A stretch of 64,000 bases of DNA from Cyclobacterium jeungdonense (GTDB lineage Bacteria > Bacteroidota > Bacteroidia > Cytophagales > Cyclobacteriaceae), in contig NZ_WMCD01000005.1 of assembly GCF_010994275.1 (NCBI RefSeq), positions 124,001 to 188,000 on the forward strand. The letters run 5' to 3'. The notes beneath the pieces were generated by a model that saw nothing but the letters and a program-made list of their open reading frames with translations, was not told the DNA's origin and ran no database searches. Below are positions 7,216-16,328 of the stretch, piece by piece. The position numbers were made by a program, and so were the translations under genes. How positions within the stretch are numbered: position 1 is the stretch's first letter; each line of letters begins with the position of its first letter.

Positions 7216-9162
7216 TCAGTTGCCAAAATAGTCCAACTGAAAGCGCACTTTCAAAATCTTTTGGATTTCTTCAATCGGGAAAAAGGCATTTTTTAGAAGC
7301 TGCCGCTGCAATTTCCCCAGGGAATCGGGTTGAATGAATCGACCGGAAGACTCGGTAGCCAAACCTTCGAGGGCCCGAATGCGCATAAATATTTCGTAAG
7401 CCTTTCCTGCATCCCTGAATAGCGAAGCTTGGTTGGGTTCCAGTTCGGCCAGCCTTTCGTATCGCTTGAAAGTGTTATTGATTCCTACTACCTGATGACT
7501 TAGAATCAAAACCCTGGCCGCATCTGCCAAAGGCATCATTGCCCGGAGTTTGATATCAAATTTCTCTGCATGCTTCCCCGATTTTTCCACCATGAAATTC
7601 CTGAAAAAGCCCAGGGGAGGAGGGTTTAGCAAGGCGTTTTTGGCAAAAAAATTCAGGAAAACCTTTTCCTGATGGATTTCCTCATACACATGTTGCGTCA
7701 AAGCATCCGCCAGGGCCTGTTTTCCACCTACTGCCCGAAAGTCAAAAAAAATAGTGCCCATCATCAGCGATTGGGGATCGGGTTCCCTGATCCACTCGCT
7801 GAAATAACGCTTCCATTGGGAAAGCGGTTGACACCATCGGGGATTGTTAGCCATCATTTCTGCCGGGCAAGAGTGAAAACCACAGGCAAAAAGCACCTCC
7901 ATGACATCCCTGCTTATTAAGTGCATGAAATTTTGAGCCTTTTCTTCCAGTTTATCAGGCACATCCTGATATACCAGCGCGTTGTCCAAATCGGTTCGCA
8001 ATAGCTGTTCTCCCCGTCCTTCCGAACCCAGACCCAAAAAGCAAAACTCCAGATCCTGTACCTCCGGAAAGCTGGGCTGATGTTTGGTTAATGCAAGTAC
8101 TATGGCTCTTCGGATGATCGTATCATTGATTTCCGTGAGGATTCCCGCTATGAAATCAATGGCCAATTCATTATCCAGGTAATACTTCAACATACCCTCT
8201 GCCTGATTCCTGAGTTTGGCCATCTCGTGGATGTCTTCACTCTCCTGCAAGGCTTTAATCAGTACTGCCGGACTGTTTCCCTGAGAAAGCAAAATGTCAT
8301 GATCCGATATAATTCCCAGTAGGGGCGAATCCGGGCTTCCGTCCTCCGTGAATACGAGGTGATGCAAACGGTGCTTGACCATGGTCAGATAAACCTGGGA
8401 AAATTCCAACTCCTTACTGGCAGTCACTACCGGATGACTCATGATCTTTTCTACCGGCGTATCGTAAGGAAGCCCTTTGGCGATCAGCCGGTTTCTCAGA
8501 TCCTTATCCGTAATGATTCCTTTGGGATGTAGGTTTTGATCTACCACCATAATGGACCCCACACTTGCCTTGCTCATTTTAGTAACGGCGGTGAAAACCG
8601 AAGTCCCTACCGGACATTGAACTACCGGATGGGAATACTGCAATGTTCGCTGTCCGGACAATAACATCAAACCGTTTTCGTCCGATTTTCTTCCAAGCAA
8701 ATTCCTGACTTTCTGGCTTTGGGATAATCCGGAACGGACTACTACCTGACCGGAAGCAAATCCCGAAGCAAAATAGAGGCTAACCTGACTGTTTTCATTC
8801 AAAATCTTTTCAAAGATACCAACCGGTACAGCTATTATCAGACTGGGCTCGTTGGCTCTGGCATTAAGAATGTAAGGACGCTTTCCCAACAATGCCAGGA
8901 CCCCAAAAACATCTCCTTCGTCACAGAACTCTACCGTTTCTTCTTTTCCTGATACATCATCGGTGAGCTTGATTGCCCCTTCCTTGACTACAAAAAAATA
9001 ACTCTTTGCCGGCTCTCCTTTCTGAAATAGAAACTCTTCCTTCTCAAAATAGATTAAATCCACCTCGGCAGCTACCTGACTGAGTAATTCGCTGGACAAA
9101 AAACTGAACGGTGGATACTTTTTCAGGAAATCAATGATCCTGTTGACAATGACATTGGCCAT
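7216..9162 (-). CDS. cNMP-binding/CBS/DUF294 nucleotidyltransferase-like regulator
   Basis: This 648-residue protein has four modules in order. Residues about 10-135 are a Crp-type cyclic-nucleotide-binding fold (FQKGEPAKSYFFVVKEGAIKL). Residues about 175-300 are a tandem CBS pair (IITDKDLRNRLIAKG, GIISDHDILLSQG). Residues about 320-460 are a DUF294 nucleotidyltransferase-like domain with GLGSEGRGEQLLRTDLDNAL, which keeps the GS...D.D pattern of GlnE/GlnD-type enzymes. Residues about 490-640 are the DUF294 C-terminal domain. The architecture suggests a sensor of cyclic or adenine nucleotides that modifies a target protein or nucleotide. It lies directly downstream of acs and the acetate symporter and is coupled to the exonuclease. 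Control of acetate uptake or activation is a plausible but unproven role. Confidence 0.85.
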   Translation of the reverse strand: MANVIVNRIIDFLKKYPPFSFLSSELLSQVAAEVDLIYFEKEEFLFQKGEPAKSYFFVVKEGAIKLTDDVSGKEETVEFCDEGDVFGVLALLGKRPYILNARANEPSLIIAVPVGIFEKILNENSQVSLYFASGFASGQVVVRSGLSQSQKVRNLLGRKSDENGLMLLSGQRTLQYSHPVVQCPVGTSVFTAVTKMSKASVGSIMVVDQNLHPKGIITDKDLRNRLIAKGLPYDTPVEKIMSHPVVTASKELEFSQVYLTMVKHRLHHLVFTEDGSPDSPLLGIISDHDILLSQGNSPAVLIKALQESEDIHEMAKLRNQAEGMLKYYLDNELAIDFIAGILTEINDTIIRRAIVLALTKHQPSFPEVQDLEFCFLGLGSEGRGEQLLRTDLDNALVYQDVPDKLEEKAQNFMHLISRDVMEVLFACGFHSCPAEMMANNPRWCQPLSQWKRYFSEWIREPDPQSLMMGTIFFDFRAVGGKQALADALTQHVYEEIHQEKVFLNFFAKNALLNPPPLGFFRNFMVEKSGKHAEKFDIKLRAMMPLADAARVLILSHQVVGINNTFKRYERLAELEPNQASLFRDAGKAYEIFMRIRALEGLATESSGRFIQPDSLGKLQRQLLKNAFFPIEEIQKILKVRFQLDYFGN

Positions 9163-9186
9163 AGGAATTCATTCTAGGAAAGGAAA

Positions 9187-9214
9187 GGAGAAGCACGGCT
9201 GATGCCATGCCTCC
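9187..9214 (-). other. Intercistronic hairpin between acs and the DUF294 gene
   Basis: On the minus strand GGAG-GCATGGC pairs with GCCGTGC-(TT)-CTCC around a four-base ATCA loop (seven inner pairs with one G-U, then four outer pairs past a two-base bulge). Only three T residues follow directly. It is therefore a weak terminator, attenuator or mRNA-processing hairpin that could lower expression of the two distal genes relative to acs. Confidence 0.35.
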
Positions 9215-9247
9215 CTAAAAGAAATTGAATAAATTAAGGAAATTAGC

Positions 9248-11146
9248 TTATTCGATTCTTCCTTCGATTATTTGGTCTACCACATCCGGATCCAGTAGGG
9301 TAGAGGTATCCCCCATATTGTCCATGTTGCCTTCCGCCACTTTTCTCAGGATCCGGCGCATGATTTTACCAGACCGGGTTTTGGGTAGGCCCGGGACTAT
9401 TTGAATTTTATCCGGCTTGGCAATAGGGCCTATAATTTTGGTAACCGTGTCTTTGATCTCTCCCACAAGATTCTGCTCGGTACGGTTTTTCATGTCGCAG
9501 ATAACATAAGCATAGATTCCTTGTCCTTTTACCGGATGAGGATATCCAACTACCGCAGATTCAACTACCAACGGGTGCTCGTTTATTGCGTTTTCTACTT
9601 CCGCTGTACCCATTCGATGACCAGAAACGTTAATCACATCATCGACTCTTCCTAAAATTCGGTAGTAGCCATCGTGATCTCTTTTTACCCCATCACCTGT
9701 AAAATACATTCCTTTATAAGCAGTAAAATAGGTTTGTTTACACCTATCGTGGTCACCATAGGTGGTCCGGATCATTCCCGGCCAGGGAAATTTCACGCAA
9801 AGATTTCCCTCCACCGAGTTTCCAATCATTTCGTTTCCCTCGGTGTCCATAATCGCCAGTTGAACGCCCGGCAGGGGCAGCGTAGCATAGGCGGGTTTGG
9901 TGGGGGTTATTCCAGCTAAAGGTGACACCATTATTCCGCCGGTTTCGGTTTGCCACCAGGTATCTACTATCGGGCATTTTGTTTTTCCAATATGGGTGTG
10001 GTACCAGTGCCAGGCTTCCTCATTGATAGGCTCGCCAACGGAGCCAAGTACCTTCAATGAATCGAGTTTATAGGGGGCAATGGGATCGGTTCCATGTGCC
10101 TGAAGCGCCCGAATGGCGGTGGGGGCCGTGTAAAACTGATTCACCTTGTATTTATCAACAACCTGCCAAAACCGGCCTGCATCCGGATAGGTAGGGACGC
10201 CTTCAAACATGATGGATGTCGCTCCGGACAACAAGGGCCCATAGACTATGTAAGAATGGCCGGTGATCCAACCTATATCCGCCGTACACCAGTAGACATC
10301 CCCCGGATTGTACTGAAATACATTTTCAAAAGTATATTTAGAGTAAATCATATATCCTCCACAGGTATGAACGACTCCTTTTGGCTTTCCTGTGGATCCG
10401 GAAGTATAGAGTATAAACAGGATGTCCTCACTGTCCATTTCTACTGCCTGATGTTCGGTGGACGCACCGGAAATGGCATCCTGCCACCAGTAATCCCGGC
10501 CTTCTTTCATGGTGACCTCCTGTTGGGTCCGCTGGTATACGATAACCGTTTCAACGGTAGAAGTTGTTTCCAGCGCTTCATCTACGACGGCCTTTACTGG
10601 AATTTTTTTCTTTCCCCGAAAGTTCCCATCTGCGGTGAGGACCACCTTTGCCTCACAATCGTTGATTCTATCCGAAAGGGCATTGCTGGAAAATCCGGCA
10701 AAAACCACGGAATGGATGGCCCCAACCCTGGCACAGGCAAGCATGGCCACCGCAGCCTCGGGAACCATAGGCATGTAGATGATTACCTTGTCTCCCTTTT
10801 GTACTCCTTTTTCCTGCAGTACATTCGAGAAGCGGCAAACTTCCTCAAACAGTTGTTTGTAAGTAAGCGTCCTGCCCTCCTCATTGGGGTCATTCGGTTC
10901 CCATACGATAGCTGGTCGGTCACCGATGGTGTACTGGTGTCTTTCCAGGATGTTTTCGGTGATATTTAATTTTCCATTCAGAAACCATTTTACATCCGGT
11001 CCATCAAAATTCCAGTCCAATACTTTATCCCAGCGTTTTTTCCAATGAAACGAATCCGCAACGCGCGCCCAGAAGTTTTCCGGATCTGCCACGCTTTTTT
11101 GGTATTCATGGAAATAGCCGCTTAATGTATGAATTCTATCACTCAT
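9248..11146 (-). CDS. acs: Acetyl-CoA synthetase
   Basis: This 632-residue enzyme is AMP-forming acetyl-CoA synthetase, which activates acetate through acetyl-AMP to acetyl-CoA in the cytoplasm. Visible motifs are the P-loop YTSGSTGKPKGVVHT (about residues 260-275), DTWWQTETGG, the hinge GRVDDVINVSGHR and the C-terminal PKTRSGKIMRR. The Lys in that last motif is the catalytic residue that is acetylated in characterised Acs enzymes. The length is that of the family (about 630-650). It follows the acetate-type symporter by 87 bp in the same direction, so uptake and activation are probably one operon. A hairpin separates it from the DUF294 gene. Confidence 0.96.
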   Translation of the reverse strand: MSDRIHTLSGYFHEYQKSVADPENFWARVADSFHWKKRWDKVLDWNFDGPDVKWFLNGKLNITENILERHQYTIGDRPAIVWEPNDPNEEGRTLTYKQLFEEVCRFSNVLQEKGVQKGDKVIIYMPMVPEAAVAMLACARVGAIHSVVFAGFSSNALSDRINDCEAKVVLTADGNFRGKKKIPVKAVVDEALETTSTVETVIVYQRTQQEVTMKEGRDYWWQDAISGASTEHQAVEMDSEDILFILYTSGSTGKPKGVVHTCGGYMIYSKYTFENVFQYNPGDVYWCTADIGWITGHSYIVYGPLLSGATSIMFEGVPTYPDAGRFWQVVDKYKVNQFYTAPTAIRALQAHGTDPIAPYKLDSLKVLGSVGEPINEEAWHWYHTHIGKTKCPIVDTWWQTETGGIMVSPLAGITPTKPAYATLPLPGVQLAIMDTEGNEMIGNSVEGNLCVKFPWPGMIRTTYGDHDRCKQTYFTAYKGMYFTGDGVKRDHDGYYRILGRVDDVINVSGHRMGTAEVENAINEHPLVVESAVVGYPHPVKGQGIYAYVICDMKNRTEQNLVGEIKDTVTKIIGPIAKPDKIQIVPGLPKTRSGKIMRRILRKVAEGNMDNMGDTSTLLDPDVVDQIIEGRIE

Positions 11147-11233
11147 CGTCTGATATTTTAGGTTTTTATAGTTCTATAAAATTACAGTAAATTATTTCTC
11201 TATGCACCCTTTGGCCTACATAATCCGAGGTGA

Positions 11234-12919
11234 CTAATGGTCCTGGGCCTTGCCTGCTCCTCTGGGAATCCGTATGTCCTGAATCATTTCCTGCACATCT
11301 TCCGGAGGAGCTGGCGTAAATTTAGAAACGATGAAACAGGCTACAAAATTGATCAGCATACCCAGGCTACCGATGCCCTCAGGGGATATTCCAAACCACC
11401 AGTTTTCGCTGACATTGGCCTCCGGACTAATAAATTTAAAATAGATGATGTAAGCCAGGGTAAATACAAGGCCACTGACCATTCCAGCAATGGCGCCTTC
11501 TTTGTTCATCCTGGTAGAGAAAATACCCATAATGATTACAGGAAAAAAGGAAGCGGCGGCCAAACCAAAAGCAAACGCAACCACCTCTGCTACAAAGCCG
11601 GGAGGATTGATCCCAAAATAACCGGCGATGACAACGGCCACTGCTGCCGAAACGCGGGCAATGATAAGTTCGGTTTTTTCGGTCATTTGAGGTACAAAAG
11701 TCCGGAAAAGGTCCCGCGATACGGAGGTAGAGATTACCAAAAGCAAGCCCGCAGCTGTGGATAAGGCTGCAGCCATTCCACCAGCAGCCACCAAACCTAC
11801 TACCCAATTGGGCAGTTCGGCGATTTCGGGTGCTGCCAAAACCATGATGTCCTTGTCTACTGTTAGTTCGTTCTGATCCGGATCGGCCAGGTATTGGACC
11901 ACCCCATCCTGATTCAAATCGTCCACGACAATGAGGTTCGTCTTCTGCCAGTTCTCTACCCATACCGGCAATTCGTCTACCGGCTTTCCAGCCACGGTAT
12001 CGATGGCATTGTATATTCCAAATGCCGCCACTGCCGGGGCAGTAGTGTATAGAATCGCTATGAATACCAAGGCATACCCTGCCGAAAGGCGGGCGTCTTT
12101 TACCCTGGGAACGGTAAAAAAACGGACGATCACATGCGGCAATCCCGCCGTACCCACCATCAATGCAAGCGTGATGGCAAAAATATCCGTCACCGATTTT
12201 CTGCCTGAAGTATACTCATGAAACCCCAAATCCACTAGGATACCGTCTAACTTGTCCAGCAAGTAGCTGCCATCTTGGACCGTACCGCCAAGTCCAAGCT
12301 GTGGTACCGGATTCCCGGTGAGTTGAATGGAAATAAAGATCGCCGGGACCATAAAGGCAAAGATCAGAACGCAATATTGCGCCACCTGCGTGTACGTAAT
12401 ACCTTTCATGCCCCCCAAAACAGCATAAAAAAAGACAATCGCCATGCCGATAATGACTCCTTGTTCAATTTCCACCTCCAGGTACCTGGAGAAAACGATT
12501 CCAACACCGCGCATCTGTCCGGCCACATAGGTAAATGAGATAAACAAAGCACAAAACACGGCCACTACCCGGGCTTTATTACTGTAATAACGATCTCCTA
12601 CAAAATCAGGAACAGTAAATTTTCCAAACTTTCGGAGGTAAGGGGCCAGCAGCATGGCCAATAAAACGTAGCCTCCGGTCCAGCCCATCAGATAGACGGA
12701 GCCGTCGTACCCGGAAAACGCAATAATACCCGCCATGGAAATAAAAGAGGCTGCCGACATCCAATCGGCGGCGGTAGCCATGCCATTGGCTAAAGGAGAA
12801 ACCCCTCCTCCTGCAGTGTAAAATTCTTTGGTGGATCCAGCCCGGGTGTAAATAGCAATCCCAATGTACAAGGCAAATGAAAGGCCTACCAAAATGTAGG
12901 TCCAGGTTAATATATCCAT
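11234..12919 (-). CDS. actP: Acetate-type sodium:solute symporter, large subunit
   Basis: This 561-residue protein is a sodium:solute symporter of the VC_2705/ActP-like branch. It has about 13 hydrophobic segments and the SSS family stretches REFYTAGGGVSPLANGMA-like (FYTAGGGVSPLANGMATA), AADWMSAASFIS and GGMAAALSTAAGLLL. A soluble insertion at about residues 315-370 is rich in Asp/Asn (DDLNQDGVVQYLADPDQNE) and typical of this branch. The DUF4212 small subunit precedes it by 22 bp and acs follows. Together these indicate Na+-coupled uptake of acetate or another short monocarboxylate at the inner membrane. The gene name is used by homology; the substrate has not been shown for this protein. Confidence 0.85.
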   Translation of the reverse strand: MDILTWTYILVGLSFALYIGIAIYTRAGSTKEFYTAGGGVSPLANGMATAADWMSAASFISMAGIIAFSGYDGSVYLMGWTGGYVLLAMLLAPYLRKFGKFTVPDFVGDRYYSNKARVVAVFCALFISFTYVAGQMRGVGIVFSRYLEVEIEQGVIIGMAIVFFYAVLGGMKGITYTQVAQYCVLIFAFMVPAIFISIQLTGNPVPQLGLGGTVQDGSYLLDKLDGILVDLGFHEYTSGRKSVTDIFAITLALMVGTAGLPHVIVRFFTVPRVKDARLSAGYALVFIAILYTTAPAVAAFGIYNAIDTVAGKPVDELPVWVENWQKTNLIVVDDLNQDGVVQYLADPDQNELTVDKDIMVLAAPEIAELPNWVVGLVAAGGMAAALSTAAGLLLVISTSVSRDLFRTFVPQMTEKTELIIARVSAAVAVVIAGYFGINPPGFVAEVVAFAFGLAAASFFPVIIMGIFSTRMNKEGAIAGMVSGLVFTLAYIIYFKFISPEANVSENWWFGISPEGIGSLGMLINFVACFIVSKFTPAPPEDVQEMIQDIRIPRGAGKAQDH

Positions 12920-12941
12920 ATCAGGTCAATGGGTTTAGAAA

Positions 12942-13205
12942 TTATTTTTCGTTGACATCAAATTCCTCATCCAATTTGTTCATGCGATACACGTAAACAA
13001 AAATCAATACTACGAAGGTAAATATGGATCCCTGCTGAGCAAACCAAAAACCCAGTTGGTATCCTCCTAATCTTATCGCATTTAACGGTTCTGCCAGGAT
13101 AATCCCAAAACCAAAGGAGACGATGAACCAAACGGAAAGCAGTATCAATACCGTTCGGATGTTTCGCTTCCAGTATTTTTTCATTTGTTCTTTATGGGTA
13201 GGCAT
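12942..13205 (-). CDS. DUF4212 symporter small subunit
   Basis: This 87-residue protein has two hydrophobic helices (about residues 15-35 and 53-73) and the family pattern KQMKKYWKRNIRTVLILLS-like start followed by WFIVSFGFGIILAEPLN and LGGYQLGFWFAQQGSIF. DUF4212 proteins are the small subunit encoded next to VC_2705-type sodium/substrate symporters, which is exactly the arrangement here (22 bp to the large-subunit gene). It is the first gene of the acetate unit, with a recognisable promoter about 90 bp upstream. It probably stabilises or modulates the symporter in the inner membrane. Confidence 0.9.
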   Translation of the reverse strand: MPTHKEQMKKYWKRNIRTVLILLSVWFIVSFGFGIILAEPLNAIRLGGYQLGFWFAQQGSIFTFVVLIFVYVYRMNKLDEEFDVNEK

Positions 13206-13294
13206 GTGCGGGCTTGTTTGTGCTTATCGTTTAAGAATAATCCTGAAAATATTCAAAAATTCCGTAACCATCAGCATGAATCCGTTATTCTCCT

Positions 13295-13325
13295 CAAATT
13301 ATAACAGATTCGGTGAAAGAACAAG
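13295..13325 (-). promoter_or_regulatory. Predicted promoter of the acetate operon
   Basis: Read on the minus strand, CTTG (13325-13322) lies 24 bp before TAATTTG (13301-13295). This is close to the Bacteroidota TTTG/TAnnTTTG pattern and about 90 bp ahead of the DUF4212 start. The same TAnTTTG variant and spacing occur before the dehydratase and susC genes in this window. Confidence 0.4.
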
Positions 13326-13342
13326 ATAATTGGTTCTCCGAT

Positions 13343-13879
13343 TTACGGGCTTGGGCCCCATTTTCCTTTACTTCTATTTATTACTTGGATAGCAGATTCC
13401 AGCCGATTAGTCTCAGATCCTGAAATTTTTACCCAGGGAACCCCCGAGGCATCCAGTTCGCTTTCGTACTGCGCCATGAAATGGGTTCGCAGATCCGGGT
13501 CCGGATGTTCCCTAAGCGGATCCTCCTGCCAGGGCATGTCAATATCCGTAAGCAGGTATAGATCATAGGCCCTTACTTTTATTTGCTGTCTAATCCAAGG
13601 GTCGGTAGTTCTGTACTTGTGTTCACTCCAAATTTTTATGACCCGCAAATCCGTATCACAGAATAGGAGTTCTTTTGCCTGGCCATCCAATTCCTCTTCG
13701 GCTCGGATTTGTCCCCGGGCTATTTGCAATAAGTCATCATACCGGTAAGGCCGTCCCAGTCCTTCCAGGTATTCCCGGGCATATTCCGGAACCCAGGGTT
13801 CGCCGTAGTGCCGGGACAAGGCCTCACTTAAGTGGCTCTTACCAGTCGATTCAGGGCCGATAATCACAATTTTATACAT
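13343..13879 (-). CDS. NadR-type ATPase, probable ribosylnicotinamide kinase
   Basis: This protein of about 178 residues has a P-loop near its start (IIGPESTGKSHLSEAL, Walker A GPESTGKS). It continues with HYGEPWVPEYAREYLEGLG and LLFCDTDLRVIKIW, matching the kinase domain of NadR. NadR kinase phosphorylates nicotinamide riboside to NMN. The N-terminal NMN adenylyltransferase and repressor domains of enterobacterial NadR are absent. I chose the ATG at 13879, where ATGTATAA overlaps the pnuC stop by 8 bp. That gives Met directly before the first beta-strand and implies translational coupling. A riboside transporter next to a riboside kinase supports NAD salvage by metabolic trapping. Confidence 0.85.
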   Translation of the reverse strand: MYKIVIIGPESTGKSHLSEALSRHYGEPWVPEYAREYLEGLGRPYRYDDLLQIARGQIRAEEELDGQAKELLFCDTDLRVIKIWSEHKYRTTDPWIRQQIKVRAYDLYLLTDIDMPWQEDPLREHPDPDLRTHFMAQYESELDASGVPWVKISGSETNRLESAIQVINRSKGKWGPSP

Positions 13880-14495
13880 TGACTTCTTCGTATTTTTGGG
13901 CAGCACGGATCCAGGCAATTAAGCCCATTACCGCCAAAACTGTAAAGACAAAAAACTGTAAAGATGTCAGGATCAATCCTTTGTAAAAATACAGCGGCAC
14001 CGACACCAGATCCGTAATAATCCAGGCGATCCAGTTCTCTACCTTCTTTTTTGCCATTAGCCACATCCCGACAAAGGCAGAGGCAGTGGTAAAGGAGTCC
14101 CAACGGGGTACGTCACTATCGGTATAATAGCGTAAAAGGTAAAATAGTACGCCATAGCCCAGCAGAAACAAGGCCAGGGATTGTAGGATTTCACGAGCAT
14201 TCATCCAGGTAACCGGTACGGCCGTTTTGCCCGGCTTTGGATGGGACCATACATACCAGCCAAAAATAGACATGGAAAAATAATAGGCATTGATTCCCAT
14301 ATCCGCATACAAACCAATCTGTAAACAGATCCAAACATAAATTAGAGTGCTGATTATTCCGGTAGGAAATACCAATATGTTCTCCTTTATGGAATAATAA
14401 ACCGAAGCCAAACCAAAGAAAACCGCTACGGCTTCCAGCCAGCTCATTCCTTGCAAGCCTGAAACCAGACCATCTACCATGTATTGCCCGTTCAC
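13872..14495 (-). CDS. pnuC: Nicotinamide riboside transporter PnuC
   Basis: This 207-residue membrane protein matches PnuC, which imports nicotinamide riboside by facilitated diffusion. About seven hydrophobic segments are visible, with family features including YSIKENILVFPTGIISTLIYV, YAFSMSIFGWYVW-like WYVW and NWIAWIITDLVSVPLYFYKGL. Tyr/Trp-rich helices line the substrate site in known PnuC structures. The gene overlaps the kinase gene by 8 bp. Upstream is the terminator of the GMC oxidoreductase, so a promoter should lie in 14496-14525. I saw no riboswitch. Some related transporters carry thiamine, but the kinase neighbour favours nicotinamide riboside. Confidence 0.92.
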   Translation of the reverse strand: MNGQYMVDGLVSGLQGMSWLEAVAVFFGLASVYYSIKENILVFPTGIISTLIYVWICLQIGLYADMGINAYYFSMSIFGWYVWSHPKPGKTAVPVTWMNAREILQSLALFLLGYGVLFYLLRYYTDSDVPRWDSFTTASAFVGMWLMAKKKVENWIAWIITDLVSVPLYFYKGLILTSLQFFVFTVLAVMGLIAWIRAAQKYEEVNV

Positions 14496-14522
14496 GGATT
14501 GAAGTTGAGATAAATACCTAAC

Positions 14523-14569
14523 ATAAAAAAATCAGAAAGCGCTTCACCTTAATGAAGACTTTCTGATTT
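14523..14569 (-). terminator. Strong Rho-independent terminator after the GMC oxidoreductase
   Basis: AAATCAGAAAG (14529-14539) and CTTTCTGATTT (14559-14569) form an 11-bp perfect stem. An inner CTTCA/TGAAG stem closes a six-base loop. On the minus strand the stem is followed by a run of T residues. It ends transcription of the GMC oxidoreductase before pnuC. Confidence 0.8.
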
Positions 14570-14585
14570 AATAAAAACCCGAGAA

Positions 14586-16328
14586 TTAACCGATGTTTTT
14601 CTTCTTTAACTGGTCCACGATGTATTCGGACGTTCTGATGGAAAGGGCCATAATGGTCCAGGTCGGGTTTTTGTCTGCCTGGGATACAAATGAGCCGGCA
14701 TCTACCACAAATAGGTTGTTGCATTCATGGGCCTGCGAATATTTATTCAAAACCGATGTCTTGGGGTCATTTCCCATACGAACAGTCCCTACTTCGTGAA
14801 TAATACGTCCCGGTGCAGCCAGTCCGTATTGATTTTCCGGTCCGGGCTTATTGCCCATTACCTGAGCACCCATGGCATCAAAGATTTCTTCAAAGGTGTC
14901 CTGCATGTGGCGGGCCTGTTTCACTTCGTGATCGGTCCAATTATAATGAAACCGAAGTACCGGAATCCCGAATTTATCCACCGTGTGGGGATCGATTTCA
15001 CAGTAATTATCGTACTGGGGCACGCTTTCCCCCCGCCCGGCAATACCTACCGTGGCGCCGTAAACACTTCGGATGTCCTTTTTCAACCCTTCCCCGTATC
15101 CACCGTTCGGCCTGGGTTTTCCAAATTCGTCCTTGAGATAATTCCTGACGGAATCCATACCAAAACCAAATCCATAGTTTGGCATTCGCATGCCTCCGCC
15201 AAATTCCAGGTGGTATCCTCTGGGAAAATCCAGCTTTTTATTATCCAGCCACCAGGGAGTATATACGTGCATGGAACCCACGCCGTCTTCATTGTACTTA
15301 TCCCTGGCTAAAAACTCCGGCATAAGTGCAGATCGGCTTGCACCTGTGGAATCGTGCAGGTACCGGCCAAGGGTGCCACTGCTATTCGAAATTCCGTTGG
15401 GGTGCTGAGGTGAACTGGAGTTCATCATGATCCGGGCACTTTCACAGGCAGATGCTCCCAGTACCACTACCCTGGCCTTAAGTTTGTATTCCTGCATGTC
15501 TACCTTGCTCACATAGGAAATCCCGGTAGCTTCTCCTTTTTCGTTGGTGGTTACCTTGCGGACCATGGCATAGGTATATAAGTCGACCTTACCTTTTTTG
15601 ATGGAAGGTTTTACCAGGACCGTACCTGCAGAAAAATCCGCGTAAACCTGACAGGCCCGATTACATTGCGCACAGAAAAAACACGCTCCTCTTTCGTTAT
15701 TTACAGGCCGGGTCAGGACAGAAATCCGGGAAGGAATAACCGGAAGATTTATCTTTTTACCACCCTTCATAAATGCCAATTCATGCAGACGGGGTTTGGG
15801 GGGAGGAAGGAAAAAGCCATCCGGTTCGTTACGAATGCCCTCTTTGGTTCCAAAAACACCCACGATTTGATCCACCCGGTCGTAATAGGGTTTTACATCT
15901 TCATATCCTATCGGCCAGTTATCTCCCAGCCCGTCAATGTCTTTTCTTTTGAAATCATCCGGCCCGAAGCGGAGGGAAATTCTACCCCAGTGGTTGGTTC
16001 TTCCGCCTACCATTCGGGACCGAAACCAATCGAATTGGGTGCCGTCTTTTCGGGTATAGGGCTCTCCTTCAATTTCCCATCCACCGTAGGCGGCGTCAAA
16101 ATCACCAAAGGCCCTGACCGTATTTGCTCCACGCCGGGGGGATTCCCAGGGCCAGCGTAGTTGGGTGCGGTATTCTTCCAAAGCCGGGTCAAAGTCACTT
16201 CCTGCTTCGACTACCGCTACACTCAAGCCAGATTCCGAAAGGATTTTACTGGCCATGCCGCCCCCAGCTCCCGAGCCTACTATGATTACATCGTACGTGT
16301 CCATGGATGATTGTATTTCAAAACTCAT
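14586..16328 (-). CDS. GMC family FAD-dependent oxidoreductase
   Basis: This 580-residue flavoprotein has the N-terminal FAD-binding motif VIIVGSGAGGG (Gly18, Gly20, Gly22-24) and a second conserved stretch GGRTNHWGRISLRFGPDDF. The C-terminal GMC domain ends DAGSFVSQADKNPTWTIMAL. It also has a Cys-rich segment (CFFCAQCNRACQ, about residues 217-228), which is common in the glucose/sorbosone-dehydrogenase-like branch of Bacteroidota. Such enzymes oxidise sugars or polyols to lactones or ketones, often with a separate small subunit and cytochrome. No small-subunit gene lies next to it here, and no signal peptide is visible. It is divergent from the sugar-acid dehydratase, so it could supply aldonic acids to that enzyme. 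The substrate is unknown. Confidence 0.85.
   Translation of the reverse strand: MSFEIQSSMDTYDVIIVGSGAGGGMASKILSESGLSVAVVEAGSDFDPALEEYRTQLRWPWESPRRGANTVRAFGDFDAAYGGWEIEGEPYTRKDGTQFDWFRSRMVGGRTNHWGRISLRFGPDDFKRKDIDGLGDNWPIGYEDVKPYYDRVDQIVGVFGTKEGIRNEPDGFFLPPPKPRLHELAFMKGGKKINLPVIPSRISVLTRPVNNERGACFFCAQCNRACQVYADFSAGTVLVKPSIKKGKVDLYTYAMVRKVTTNEKGEATGISYVSKVDMQEYKLKARVVVLGASACESARIMMNSSSPQHPNGISNSSGTLGRYLHDSTGASRSALMPEFLARDKYNEDGVGSMHVYTPWWLDNKKLDFPRGYHLEFGGGMRMPNYGFGFGMDSVRNYLKDEFGKPRPNGGYGEGLKKDIRSVYGATVGIAGRGESVPQYDNYCEIDPHTVDKFGIPVLRFHYNWTDHEVKQARHMQDTFEEIFDAMGAQVMGNKPGPENQYGLAAPGRIIHEVGTVRMGNDPKTSVLNKYSQAHECNNLFVVDAGSFVSQADKNPTWTIMALSIRTSEYIVDQLKKKNIG

Noticed and set aside
10094..10969. A 291-codon plus-strand frame antisense to acs
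   Set aside because: It lies entirely inside acs, has no recognisable domain and reads as the complement of conserved acs codons.
11436..11963. A 175-codon minus-strand frame inside the symporter gene
   Set aside because: It is a shifted frame of the symporter, with Cys/Gly/Arg-rich low-information sequence and no domain.
14496..14585. Riboswitch upstream of pnuC
   Set aside because: The only structure is the terminator of the preceding gene; too little sequence remains for a known NAD or TPP riboswitch.
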